Source of the DNA: PWND01 sp964601515
Lineage (GTDB): Bacteria; Bacteroidota; Bacteroidia; Bacteroidales; UBA7960
Direction: 5' to 3'
DNA length: 6,571 nucleotides
NCBI GenBank assembly: GCA_964601515.1
Contig: CAZRNU010000160.1
Span: 1-6,571, forward strand
Both the position numbers and the translations under genes were made by a program. Shown piece by piece: positions 1 to 6,571 of this stretch (the stretch's first letter is position 1; every line of letters starts with the position of its first letter). The notes under the pieces were generated by a model. The model saw only the letters and a program-made list of their open reading frames with translations, had not been told where the DNA came from and did no database searches.

Positions 1-2
1 GC

Positions 3-56
3 TTCGCCCGCAAGAACTACTTTTACCCGGATCTGCCCAAAGGCTATCAGATCAGT
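3..56 (+). pseudogene. gatB: Fragment of gatB (Asp/Glu-tRNA amidotransferase subunit B), probably foreign
   Basis: Read on the plus strand from base 3, this stretch encodes FARKNYFYPDLPKGYQIS, which matches the near-invariant RKNYFYPDLPKGYQ(I/T)SQ segment in the N-terminal half of GatB. GatB is part of the complex that amidates misacylated Glu-tRNA(Gln) or Asp-tRNA(Asn). The codons (TTC, GCC, CGC, AAG, AAC, CCG, CTG, CCC, GGC) are GC-rich and proteobacteria-like, unlike the AT-rich codons of all other genes here. The FARKNYFYPDLPKGYQ form is the one I recall from Pseudomonas-type proteins. The match fails after IS, where the usual Gln is replaced and the frame runs to a stop at 93-95. There is no start, stop or remainder of the gene. 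It is best read as a chimeric contig end joined around bases 47-58. I am sure of the family but inferring the artefact. Confidence 0.75.
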
Positions 57-544
57 GAATCATATGCTATATCCGTAACTTTAGCTTTCATTTGAATAAT
101 GTATGCTTTTCTATTACCAATCACATCATCACCAATGTAATTTGCTTCATAAATATCAGTAAGCTTTCTATCTTCCATCATATCTTCATAAGATAAATCG
201 GATCCCATTACAGACTGCCTGAGCATATGTCCGGAAATTTGAATAATTCTATCTGTTGAAGGATTATAAATCCAAAGTTGATTGTCGAGTTTGAGCATTT
301 TTGTTCCTTTCTCTTTAGCCGGTGACAAATACTCAGTGAAAGATTTAGAATCACCAACAGAATAAGATATTGACGTAATTGTTCTACTACTTCTTCTGCC
401 ATGAATTGTCATTGATGATTCTACAATTCGATTTTCGGAGTACATATTTTCATCAACTTTCTTTATTATAAAATATGCATCAACCTGAGAAAAAGTAAAA
501 ATACTTATAAAAAATACGATTGTAAAAGATATTTGTGCTTTCAT
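47..544 (-). CDS. LolA-like outer-membrane lipoprotein-sorting protein, C-terminally truncated
   Basis: This is a predicted periplasmic carrier of the 'outer membrane lipoprotein-sorting protein' family (LolA-like fold), which would bind lipid or lipoprotein acyl chains handed over by an inner-membrane ABC transporter. Residues 1 to about 20-23 form a signal peptide (MKAQISFTIVFFISIFTFSQ). Family-typical blocks follow: EYLSPAKEKGTKML at 71-84, LWIYNPSTDR at 90-99 and MLRQSVMGSDLSYEDMM at 107-123. The start is the ATG at 544, 41 bp after the upstream permease, and it has no clear Shine-Dalgarno sequence. Only 165 residues are present, against roughly 240-260 usual in the family as I recall it. 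The stop at 47-49 lies inside the foreign GatB-like sequence, so the last one or two residues and the stop are not native. It is the last visible gene of the operon. The family call is strong; the cargo is unknown. Confidence 0.85.
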   Translation of the reverse strand: MKAQISFTIVFFISIFTFSQVDAYFIIKKVDENMYSENRIVESSMTIHGRRSSRTITSISYSVGDSKSFTEYLSPAKEKGTKMLKLDNQLWIYNPSTDRIIQISGHMLRQSVMGSDLSYEDMMEDRKLTDIYEANYIGDDVIGNRKAYIIQMKAKVTDIAYDSLI

Positions 545-585
545 GATTTATGTTTTAACATTATAATATTATTGTATCTATATAA

Positions 586-1860
586 TTATGCTTCAAGCTC
601 TTTAAAAAGTCTTGCTGTTTGGCGTTTATAAATCCCTATTCCGGCAAGCATAGTTCCAATTACAGTAGAAAATAAGCCCGGAATAAACCCGATATAAAAA
701 TCCATAGGAGTAATACGAGCATTTATGATATTGGGAAACATTACTGATGCACCTTCCATCATTCCTTCAATATTTAACCCATACTCCTGAAGAAGAAAAG
801 CGAAAAACAATCCCAAAACGGTTCCTGATATCGAGCCCAAAATTCCAATTATTACTGACTCAACAATCATAGACCTATAAACATGACCTTTTGATTCGCC
901 CATAGCCAGTCTAATACCTACTTCACCATATCGTCTCAGAGCACCCAAAAGCCCGGCATTCCATAGCACAAGAGACATAGCGAAAATAAAAACGAAAGTA
1001 ATATACCACGACCAGTATTCAGACAACTCAATATATGCGCCCATTCCACCCTGATCACCGAGGGTTAACATAATTGGAGAAAACTCGTCCGATTCATCTG
1101 AAAACTTTGAATTAAATGCCTCTTTAATAATTATTGCTTTTTCATGATTATAAAACTTTTCGGGTAAAAAGCCAATTATCTCGCTGGCGGCATCTTTCAT
1201 ATCAAGAGCAAGCTTCACATCTTCAACATCAACAATTATACTACCTCTGTCCATAATTTCGATTCCAAAAGACAGAGTGCCGCTAATCAAGAAGTTATGC
1301 ATAACTAAACTTCCGTTCATACTTGAACCAATTAACGTAACAAAATCTCCCGGATTTACATTAAGTTTTTTTGAAAACTCTTCACTAATAAGAATTTCTC
1401 CCGGTTTTTCAGGCATTCTTCCTCTTACCAATGATTTTATCAGATTGAGCCTATCAATTTCTTTTGAATCAGGTGAAAGAATATCAATGCCGAGACCAAC
1501 GGCAGGACCCTGAGACTTAGTTTCACCGTTTTCGTCAGGGGCATCAATAAGACCGCCGAATTGAATTCTTTGAGACCAATCAATATCGGGGTAAACTGTT
1601 TTTAGCTCAATTAAAAAATCTTCAACTTCCATTAAAGCGAGGTCATTAGGATTGAGCTCAATATTATCTGCGTATGCCCGAGTCATGATTTTCACATGAC
1701 CATAATTAAACTTAGCATTCATTTCCAACGCATCACCCATAAACCCGGTGATATATGCATGCAAAAAAACAGTAAGCATTACTCCGGCACTAACAACAAT
1801 TATCGGAAGGCGGCTGCGACTCTTGTCGCGAATAACGCCATTAAATAAAAACTTTATCAT
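586..1860 (-). CDS. ABC transporter permease, FtsX/MacB-LolCE type (second permease)
   Basis: This 424-residue inner-membrane permease has the four-helix layout of the FtsX/MacB/LolC-LolE group. TM1 is at about 18-40 and is followed by a large periplasmic domain (about 41-283). TM2 is at about 285-307, TM3 at 331-357 and TM4 at 387-411. The cytoplasmic loop after TM2 carries the family motif RRYGEVGIRLAMGESKGHV (309-327), which in this group contacts the ATPase. It is expected to work with the neighbouring permease and ATPase as a mechanotransmitting complex that extracts cargo from the outer leaflet of the inner membrane instead of pumping it through a channel. Its ATG overlaps the TGA of the preceding permease as ATGA, which points to translational coupling and balanced synthesis. 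No ATPase domain is fused, unlike MacB. The substrate is unknown. Confidence 0.9.
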   Translation of the reverse strand: MIKFLFNGVIRDKSRSRLPIIVVSAGVMLTVFLHAYITGFMGDALEMNAKFNYGHVKIMTRAYADNIELNPNDLALMEVEDFLIELKTVYPDIDWSQRIQFGGLIDAPDENGETKSQGPAVGLGIDILSPDSKEIDRLNLIKSLVRGRMPEKPGEILISEEFSKKLNVNPGDFVTLIGSSMNGSLVMHNFLISGTLSFGIEIMDRGSIIVDVEDVKLALDMKDAASEIIGFLPEKFYNHEKAIIIKEAFNSKFSDESDEFSPIMLTLGDQGGMGAYIELSEYWSWYITFVFIFAMSLVLWNAGLLGALRRYGEVGIRLAMGESKGHVYRSMIVESVIIGILGSISGTVLGLFFAFLLQEYGLNIEGMMEGASVMFPNIINARITPMDFYIGFIPGLFSTVIGTMLAGIGIYKRQTARLFKELEA

Positions 1861-3032
1861 TGTAATTTCCCTCTTAAAGCATCAGTTGGGTTCATTTTTG
1901 CAATTTTTCTAGATGGCAAATAGCTTACAACAGCTGTAGTTGCCATTACAATTAAAGATGTTGTAATTATAAGACCAATACTATATACAGGATATAATGT
2001 TGGAGCCATAGCCATTCCAAACTGGCTTGAATCAATCGGTAAAGTAAATCCATATTTTGCCTGCCATGCCAGAAATGGGATTCCGTATGCTGCCCCCACT
2101 AAAGCAGCAAGAATAGAATTCATTGTTCCTTCAACTGTAAACAATCCCACGACCTGTTTACGTGTGTACCCAAGTGCGATATATGTTCCTATTTCTTTTT
2201 GTCGTCGGAATATTGACAATACTTGAGTATCGAAAATTCCAAGCATAGCCAGCAATAATAAAATGAAATAAAACACAGACTGACCTGCCGTTTTAGTTTT
2301 TATCATATCGTCAACCTGCTTTGTAAGTTCCTTAAAACTTTTAAATTTCCAACCTTCAACTTCCTGCCAATTGTTATTCCTATTACGGAAAGTGAGAAGG
2401 GTTGAATGCTCAGTCAAAATCATCATTTCTCTGAGGGTCTCAATATCAATATAAATTTGCCCGGCTTCAGCAGAAGGAACATTTGAAGAGAAGACATCAA
2501 CAATTACAAGTTCGGCTGCATCAAAAGTACCATTGCTATTTCTCCATCGAAGGGTAACATAATCTCCAACTTTTAATTTAGTACTTTGAGCTGTCATACC
2601 TCCTATAACTGCAGGAATTGCATCAATCACCGTGTCAAGTTTTTCTGTTGGAATTTTAAAAATTGACTGCGATGGATTAATTCCTTTAACAACTATACTT
2701 TGCATTCTTCCCATTGGGTATATAGTTCCCTGCACAATAAGCGTCGGCTCCATATCTCCCGACAAGATTAATTCATTAAATATTTCTGGAATTTTAGAAT
2801 TACTTTCATTTAAAGAAAGAGGGTCGAAAGGGTCGTACAGTTCGTGCCAATACTGTCCACCTCCAATTTCGAAGTTAATCATATCGTTTTTTGCCTGATG
2901 ATCCCATCCCAACATAATACCTCTCATCCAAATAATAACTACAAAAGAGAACGACAGAACGATTACATTAAGCCAAGTACGCAAACCTGCACCAATCAAG
3001 TTCCGGTATGCCAGTTTTATTGCTAGTTTCAT
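1857..3032 (-). CDS. ABC transporter permease, FtsX/MacB-LolCE type (first permease)
   Basis: This is the partner permease of the same ABC system, 391 residues from the ATG chosen here. TM1 lies at about 20-41, a periplasmic domain at 42-250, TM2 at 251-276, TM3 at 293-323 and TM4 at 345-373. It has the typical FRRQKEIGTYIALGYTRKQV motif after TM2 and the C-terminal MNPTDALRGKLQ, resembling the end of LolE/MacB-like permeases. The reading frame is open to an ATG at 3059, but that start would overlap the ATPase gene by 23 bp and add a charged MLIIKKAKV tail. The ATG at 3032 gives MKLAIKLAYRNL, a normal family N terminus, 4 bp after the ATPase stop and just downstream of a weak AAAGG. The two permeases differ in sequence, as LolC and LolE do, so a heterodimer is likely. 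It ends with TGA, showing that TGA is a real stop codon in this organism. Confidence 0.88.
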   Translation of the reverse strand: MKLAIKLAYRNLIGAGLRTWLNVIVLSFSFVVIIWMRGIMLGWDHQAKNDMINFEIGGGQYWHELYDPFDPLSLNESNSKIPEIFNELILSGDMEPTLIVQGTIYPMGRMQSIVVKGINPSQSIFKIPTEKLDTVIDAIPAVIGGMTAQSTKLKVGDYVTLRWRNSNGTFDAAELVIVDVFSSNVPSAEAGQIYIDIETLREMMILTEHSTLLTFRNRNNNWQEVEGWKFKSFKELTKQVDDMIKTKTAGQSVFYFILLLLAMLGIFDTQVLSIFRRQKEIGTYIALGYTRKQVVGLFTVEGTMNSILAALVGAAYGIPFLAWQAKYGFTLPIDSSQFGMAMAPTLYPVYSIGLIITTSLIVMATTAVVSYLPSRKIAKMNPTDALRGKLQ

Positions 3033-3036
3033 AACT

Positions 3037-3735
3037 TTAGCCTTTTTGATTATCAACAAAAAAATCTTTTTCTACTTGCCCGTCTAATAAATAAATCTTT
3101 CGGCGCAAATACGAAATTACTTTCTCGTCGTGTGTGGCGAAAATGAATGAAGTATTCAACTCTTGGTTAAGAGTGAGCATAGTTTTCAGAATATTATGAG
3201 AGTTTTTAGCATCCAAATTTGCAGTAGGTTCATCTGCCAATACTATAGACGGCTTCTTAACCATAGCTCTTGCCACGGCAACTCTTTGACATTCACCTCC
3301 TGATAATTGAGGTGGTTTCGATTTTTCCTTATCAGTTAAGCCAACCCATTCGAGTGCATCCATAACCATTTTTCGCCTTTGTGATGCACCTATTTTTAAA
3401 AGCAAAAGAGGAAACTCAACATTCTCGAAAACTGTATGAACCTGCAGCAGGTTATAACTTTGAAAAATAAAACCCAAACTATGCATTCTTAGTTGTGCGG
3501 CTTCCTTTTGTGTAAGATTTCCTATAGATTTTCCCAATACATTTACTTCACCGTCAGTTGGTACATCAAGAGACCCTATAATGTTGAGCAATGTAGTTTT
3601 ACCAGATCCGCTTGGCCCGATAAGCCCTGCAAATTCACCTTTTGCAAAAGTGAGATCGATGTCTTTTAGTGCTGTAAACTCTCCCTTCCCAATAGGGAAG
3701 CGTTTTGTGAGTTTTTTAATTTGAATAATTTCCAT
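3037..3735 (-). CDS. ABC transporter ATP-binding protein, LolD/MacB type
   Basis: This 232-residue cytoplasmic ATPase is expected to power the two downstream FtsX-like permeases. All nucleotide-binding motifs are present: Walker A GPSGSGKTT at 40-48, the Q-loop Gln at 92 (FIFQSYNLL), signature LSGGE at 144-148, Walker B IVLADEP at 164-170 with catalytic Glu169, D-loop NLD at 173-175 and the switch His at 202. The signature context PPQLSGGECQRVAVARA and the short length match the LolD/MacB/FtsE group. A Cys replaces the more usual Gln or Glu in the signature (GGECQR), which should not impair function. The ATG at 3735 is 28 bp after the beta-barrel gene and has no clear Shine-Dalgarno sequence. 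Because no HlyD-like adaptor gene is present, a Lol-like system is a better analogy than MacAB-TolC efflux. No gene symbol is given because orthology to LolD cannot be shown. Confidence 0.93.
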   Translation of the reverse strand: MEIIQIKKLTKRFPIGKGEFTALKDIDLTFAKGEFAGLIGPSGSGKTTLLNIIGSLDVPTDGEVNVLGKSIGNLTQKEAAQLRMHSLGFIFQSYNLLQVHTVFENVEFPLLLLKIGASQRRKMVMDALEWVGLTDKEKSKPPQLSGGECQRVAVARAMVKKPSIVLADEPTANLDAKNSHNILKTMLTLNQELNTSFIFATHDEKVISYLRRKIYLLDGQVEKDFFVDNQKG

Positions 3736-3763
3736 AATCTGAATATTAATAAGAGTCGTTTGA

Positions 3764-4906
3764 CTAGTAATTATAAACTATCATAAGCTGCATACCTCTT
3801 CCTGCAAAAAGCTTTGCTGCTTCATTTTGCTGGGGTAAATTAAAGTTTTCCGGATTCCAGAATGCCATTAAAAAAAGTGCAAAATCATCTCTACTGTGCT
3901 GAAAATTCAAAAAGTTATAAAAATTCCTATTTGTCCAATCATAATATACCATTGCATTTATGTTATTAAAGATGCTAAGCGGATATGATATGGTTGTTGC
4001 GGTAAAATAATTTCTATTGCTTAATTCCAGCAACTTTTTATCATAAGAAAACAAAACCTGTTCAGCAGCTATATACAGTCCATTGCCAATGCTAAAAGTA
4101 TAATCTGACCCAACAGTTGCTATGTGTTGATTAGTAAATATTCCCAAATCTTTGCTTTTCTGAATAATTGAAGTTTCAAACCAAAGACCAACAATAACAT
4201 CCCATTTTGCATCCAATCCTAACCTATTTTCCTTAATGTCGTCTATAAATGGCAGATATTCGATTTCTTTAGTATTGGCATTTCTATGATGAAAAGACAA
4301 TGCAGCTTCACCTGCCGGCACAGGCAACTGTATTCTACCCCCAAACTCAGGCTTTCCTTTTGTTGTTGTTCCAATTTCCCAGGTTTTAGGTCCATCATTC
4401 CCAATCAAACCCCACAACCAAATATTTGCGTTATTAAGAAAATAATATCTTGCAAGGGCTCCCCAAACTCCATCAGTAAGCTGCAATGGGTCGCGCGGAT
4501 CAACCTGATCAAACCACATTAAAGGTCGCAAAAGAGATGCAGAACCAAAATTTATTTTTTGCAATCCAAGTCTGCACTCAAACTGATTTGATGAAAAGCG
4601 CCCTCAGACTCTATATGGCTTTATTCTGCCATCATATACAATATCATAATCAGCAAAATTGAACCCTGTTGATGCACTTATATTTGCCGAGAACTCGAAA
4701 TCTAATGATAAATCGTTTGAGAAAAAAAATGCCTGATTAAACTGAGGAATTTCCCTTGCACCCAAATAAACCGGGAAATCACTATTTCTGTTATAATTAA
4801 CAAAATATGAAGATTGGTTTTTAAATGAATATGTATAACCATCGTTGCTGAAAGAATATTGTCCTGTCAGCATAAATAAAATAGATATATACATCAACCT
4901 TTTCAT
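3764..4906 (-). pseudogene. Predicted outer-membrane beta-barrel protein, interrupted by in-frame TGA
   Basis: One reading frame runs from the ATG at 4906 to the TAG at 3764-3766 (380 codons), with a single TGA at codon 101 (4604-4606) and no frame change. The N terminus MKRLMYISILFMLTGQYSFS is a signal peptide. The remainder is rich in alternating polar and aromatic segments and ends MQLMIVYNY, with a terminal Tyr as in many outer-membrane barrels. The blocks LGLQKINFG and LLRPLMWFDQVDPRDPLQL resemble a family I recall only as uncharacterised proteins beside such ABC genes. Codon 101 sits in PYRV-stop-GRFSSNQFE, where a Trp (TGG) is the natural reading. The longer in-frame ATG at 4936 overlaps tetR and adds a non-signal leader, so 4906 is preferred, 7 bp after the tetR stop. 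The role proposed here, outer-membrane acceptor or exit for the ABC cargo, is inference. It could be intact if TGA is a base-call error. Confidence 0.75.
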
Positions 4907-4913
4907 AGATAGT

Positions 4914-5492
4914 TTATTCTCTTGGCAAAATACCATAAGTAAAAAATCTGGAAAATTCCATTACTAAATCCTGAGGATTGCCATATAACTGCAACAATTT
5001 TGGGTCTGTAATAATCTCGCTCATTTTGTTAATCATAATAAGCATACCTTCAGGTTTAAAATCTTTACGAAACCAACCTTTCTTCTGTGCTGTTTTGAAA
5101 TCTTTTATAAGATGAGACCACACTTCAACAGCCCTTTTTTCAACATATTCAGACAATCCAAGCTCGGGATTGTTATAAAAATCCATTAAAAAATCCTGAC
5201 TAATCTCATTTGTGCTATTCATTTTCAATTGGAGTAATTGCTCAACCTTTTGAATTGATGTTGTTTTATCATCTGACATTACAGCCTTGAATTTATGAAT
5301 CCCATCGTCTATTACTTCATCGTAAACAGCTTTAGCAATTTCAGCTTTGTTTTCAAAGTATCTGTAAAATGTCATTTTGCTAACTTCAGCTTTCTGGCAT
5401 ATTTCTTCAATAGAAACCTTTTTAAAACCATATTTCCAAAACAACTCTTTTGCAGTATTAATTAGAGCATGATATTTTTTACCTCTATGCAT
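4914..5492 (-). CDS. TetR/AcrR-family transcriptional regulator
   Basis: This 192-residue protein has a canonical TetR N-terminal DNA-binding domain. A first helix spans about 6-20 (TAKELFWKYGFKK), and the helix-turn-helix follows at about 26-49, VSIEEICQKAEVSK followed by MTFYRYFENK. The remaining ~140 residues would be the helical ligand-binding and dimer domain, whose ligand cannot be predicted. It is the first gene of the run and the downstream barrel gene begins 7 bp after its stop, so it is probably cotranscribed with, and a repressor of, the whole envelope operon including itself. The ATG at 5492 is preceded by a purine-rich AAAAAAAGG at 5504-5512, about 11 bp upstream. The leader would be very short (about 15-20 nt) if the promoter at 5515-5543 is used. 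The family call is secure; autoregulation is inferred from the half-sites around the promoter. Confidence 0.93.
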   Translation of the reverse strand: MHRGKKYHALINTAKELFWKYGFKKVSIEEICQKAEVSKMTFYRYFENKAEIAKAVYDEVIDDGIHKFKAVMSDDKTTSIQKVEQLLQLKMNSTNEISQDFLMDFYNNPELGLSEYVEKRAVEVWSHLIKDFKTAQKKGWFRKDFKPEGMLIMINKMSEIITDPKLLQLYGNPQDLVMEFSRFFTYGILPRE

Positions 5493-5496
5493 AACT

Positions 5497-5557
5497 AATG
5501 TTACCTTTTTTTATCAAAGTTACGATTTTATTTTTATTTACAACTTTTCGTAACATT
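5497..5557. promoter_or_regulatory. Candidate TetR operator half-sites (GTTAC/GTAAC cluster)
   Basis: Two nested perfect inverted repeats frame the promoter. AATGTTAC at 5497-5504 pairs with GTAACATT at 5550-5557, and GTTACGA at 5519-5525 pairs with TCGTAAC at 5548-5554. The GTTAC core therefore occurs three times in about 60 bp, once overlapping the -7 element, once just upstream of the -33 element and once in the short leader. This is where a TetR repressor would block RNA polymerase. The spacing is wider than in a classical compact TetR palindrome, so the exact operator is uncertain. Confidence 0.4.
5515..5543 (-). promoter_or_regulatory. Bacteroidota-type promoter for the tetR operon
   Basis: On the minus strand, TAACTTTG (5522-5515) matches the Bacteroidota -7 consensus TAnnTTTG exactly. 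A TTG (5543-5541) lies 18 bp upstream in the position of the -33 element. The predicted start of transcription is near 5508-5510, just upstream of the tetR ATG at 5492. No comparable promoter was seen before the later genes, consistent with one operon. Confidence 0.6.
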
Positions 5558-5574
5558 ATTTTACAAAATTTTTC

Positions 5575-5608
5575 AAAAAAACACATAAGCCTCATCAAAT
5601 AAGGTTTA
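5575..5608 (-). terminator. Possible weak intrinsic terminator after the T9SS-substrate gene
   Basis: Downstream of the stop at 5636, the minus strand can fold TAAACCTT (5608-5601) against GAGGCTTA (5593-5586) with one mismatch and one G-U pair around a short AT-rich loop. A run of seven T follows at 5581-5575. The T run starts five bases after the stem and the stem is weak, so this is only a candidate. It would separate the secreted-protein gene from the tetR operon. Confidence 0.3.
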
Positions 5609-5635
5609 AAAAAATTGCATGTTTTGAATTAGAAT

Positions 5636-6571
5636 CTAGAAAGAGAAGAATTTTCTTGTTACAGTTTCAAATCCGTTGGTAATTCGAATAAGGAAGACTC
5701 CTTTTTGCGGAATATTTTCTCTAATAATAACAGGAGAGTTAATTTCAACTTCAGGAAGTTTGTTTTCAGCAAGCTGTTTGCCGGTAATTTCAAATACTTG
5801 ATAAGAAATAAAAGGTTGACCGGTACTTACAACAACTTCCAGAATTGCATCCGAAGCAGTTAATTTATGAATTTCAAGTCCGAAAATATCAGAGTTACAG
5901 TTTACCGTGATTGGATTATAAGTTGTAACATATCCGTTATAATCAGTTTGTTTTAGTCTGTAATAAACATTCCCATATCTCACCGAATAATCGAGAACCT
6001 CATAATTATTTCTTTGCGAAGAAGTTCCATTTCCCGGCACATCGCTAACTTTAGACCAATTTTTCAGGTCTGAACTTTTCTCTACGGTAAAATACCAATT
6101 GTTTCTTTCGGATAGAGTTTCCCAGAAAATTCTCACATGGTCGATATCGCATTCAGCAGAAAAGAGAATTAATTCAATTGGCAGAGGATTAACATCAAAT
6201 TCAGCCCCAATGCCGAATTGTCCGAAAGAATTCCCAATATTACTAGAGGAAATTACTACAACATCATTTATATCATCATACACCACAGAAGACAATTCGC
6301 CGGCAATACCCCATGTGCTAAGGTCATTATTACGCCTAACCAGCCTTAAGCCATTCTCATCGTTAATATCGTGAGCAGCATCTTCAGTAATATCTGATAT
6401 TTGGGCAGTCATACTGAAATTATATCCATTTTCAGCCATACCGTCGCCTTTGGCAATTTCCCAAACACCTTTAGAAGAAACATGATTAATTATTTGCATT
6501 CCATCAAAAATTGGAGGACTAATAAAAGTATCATCTCCATCTATGTTAGTATTAAAAAAGGCAGTAAGGCT
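5636..6571 (-). CDS. Secreted protein with T9SS C-terminal sorting domain, 5' end outside the window
   Basis: The frame is open through the right edge, so 311 C-terminal residues of a larger protein are visible. An internal ATG at 6499 is not the start, because coding continues upstream in frame (SLTAFFNTNIDGDDTF). Residues about 25-128 form an unrecognised, probably beta-rich region. From about 130 comes the module common in Bacteroidota surface proteins: LPIELILFSAEC, then VEKSSDLKNW, ending YYRLKQTDYNGY at 203-214. The last ~80 residues are the type A sorting domain, with YQVFEITGKQL, the turn IPQKGVFLIRITNG and a terminal TRKFFSF. In this family the domain directs export through the type IX system and attachment to, or release from, the cell surface. 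The catalytic or binding part lies outside the window, so the function is unknown. It is likely a separate transcription unit from the tetR operon. Confidence 0.88.
   Translation of the reverse strand, partial: SLTAFFNTNIDGDDTFISPPIFDGMQIINHVSSKGVWEIAKGDGMAENGYNFSMTAQISDITEDAAHDINDENGLRLVRRNNDLSTWGIAGELSSVVYDDINDVVVISSSNIGNSFGQFGIGAEFDVNPLPIELILFSAECDIDHVRIFWETLSERNNWYFTVEKSSDLKNWSKVSDVPGNGTSSQRNNYEVLDYSVRYGNVYYRLKQTDYNGYVTTYNPITVNCNSDIFGLEIHKLTASDAILEVVVSTGQPFISYQVFEITGKQLAENKLPEVEINSPVIIRENIPQKGVFLIRITNGFETVTRKFFSF

Noticed and set aside
545..585. A separate promoter for the LolA-like gene
   Set aside because: The 41-bp gap is very AT-rich but contains no TAnnTTTG element on the minus strand, so cotranscription with the permease is simpler.
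1277..1513. Plus-strand reading frames (also at 2632-2898, 2844-3026, 4286-4522 and 6099-6374)
   Set aside because: All lie opposite well-supported minus-strand genes and encode no recognisable domain; they are antisense shadows.
586..3735. A MacAB-TolC type antibiotic efflux system
   Set aside because: There is no HlyD/MacA-like adaptor or TolC-like gene, the ATPase is not fused to the permease, and a LolA-like carrier is present instead.
3764..4564. A separate 266-residue gene starting at TTG 4564
   Set aside because: It begins in the middle of a conserved block, has no signal peptide, and is in frame with the preceding 100 codons across only one stop.
4604..4606. Reassignment of TGA to Trp (alternative genetic code) in this organism
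   Set aside because: The first permease gene ends with TGA in an ATGA overlap right after a conserved C terminus, TGG is used for Trp throughout, and no other gene has an internal TGA.
4565..4606. Selenocysteine insertion at the in-frame TGA
   Set aside because: The site looks like a Trp position in a barrel protein, not a redox site, and no convincing SECIS-like hairpin was seen just downstream.

Overview
The window looks like accessory-envelope DNA from a member of the Bacteroidota. It is AT-rich, Shine-Dalgarno sequences are weak, the tetR promoter fits the Bacteroidota form (TAnnTTTG with an upstream TTG), and one gene product ends in a type IX secretion (T9SS) C-terminal sorting domain. 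All resident genes lie on the minus strand, so transcription runs from high to low coordinates.

In order of transcription: (1) 6571-5636 is the 3' part of a large secreted protein with a T9SS sorting domain, open at the window edge. (2) 5635-5493 is an intergenic region with a possible weak terminator, a good promoter and a cluster of GTTAC/GTAAC half-sites. (3) 5492-4914 is a TetR-family repressor. (4) 4906-3764 is a predicted outer-membrane beta-barrel gene split by one in-frame TGA at codon 101. (5) 3735-3037 is a LolD/MacB-type ABC ATPase. (6) 3032-1857 and (7) 1860-586 are two different FtsX-like permeases. (8) 544 to about 50 is a LolA-like periplasmic carrier cut off at the left edge. 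Genes 3 to 8 have gaps of 41 bp or less, or overlap, and read as one TetR-controlled operon. Together they supply an inner-membrane ABC extractor, a periplasmic carrier with a LolA-like fold and an outer-membrane protein. This suggests a dedicated Lol-like route carrying a lipid, lipoprotein or other hydrophobic cargo across the envelope. The cargo cannot be read from the sequence.

Two integrity problems matter. The first ~55 bases are not part of this genome context: on the plus strand they encode a highly conserved stretch of GatB (Asp/Glu-tRNA amidotransferase subunit B) in GC-rich, proteobacteria-like codons. They truncate the LolA-like gene, and an assembly chimera is the simplest explanation. 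The beta-barrel gene carries a TGA where a Trp is expected, so it is a nonsense mutant, a base-call error or a readthrough case. No RNA genes, CRISPR arrays, insertion sequences or other mobile elements were seen, and no gene-free stretch exceeds 300 bases.
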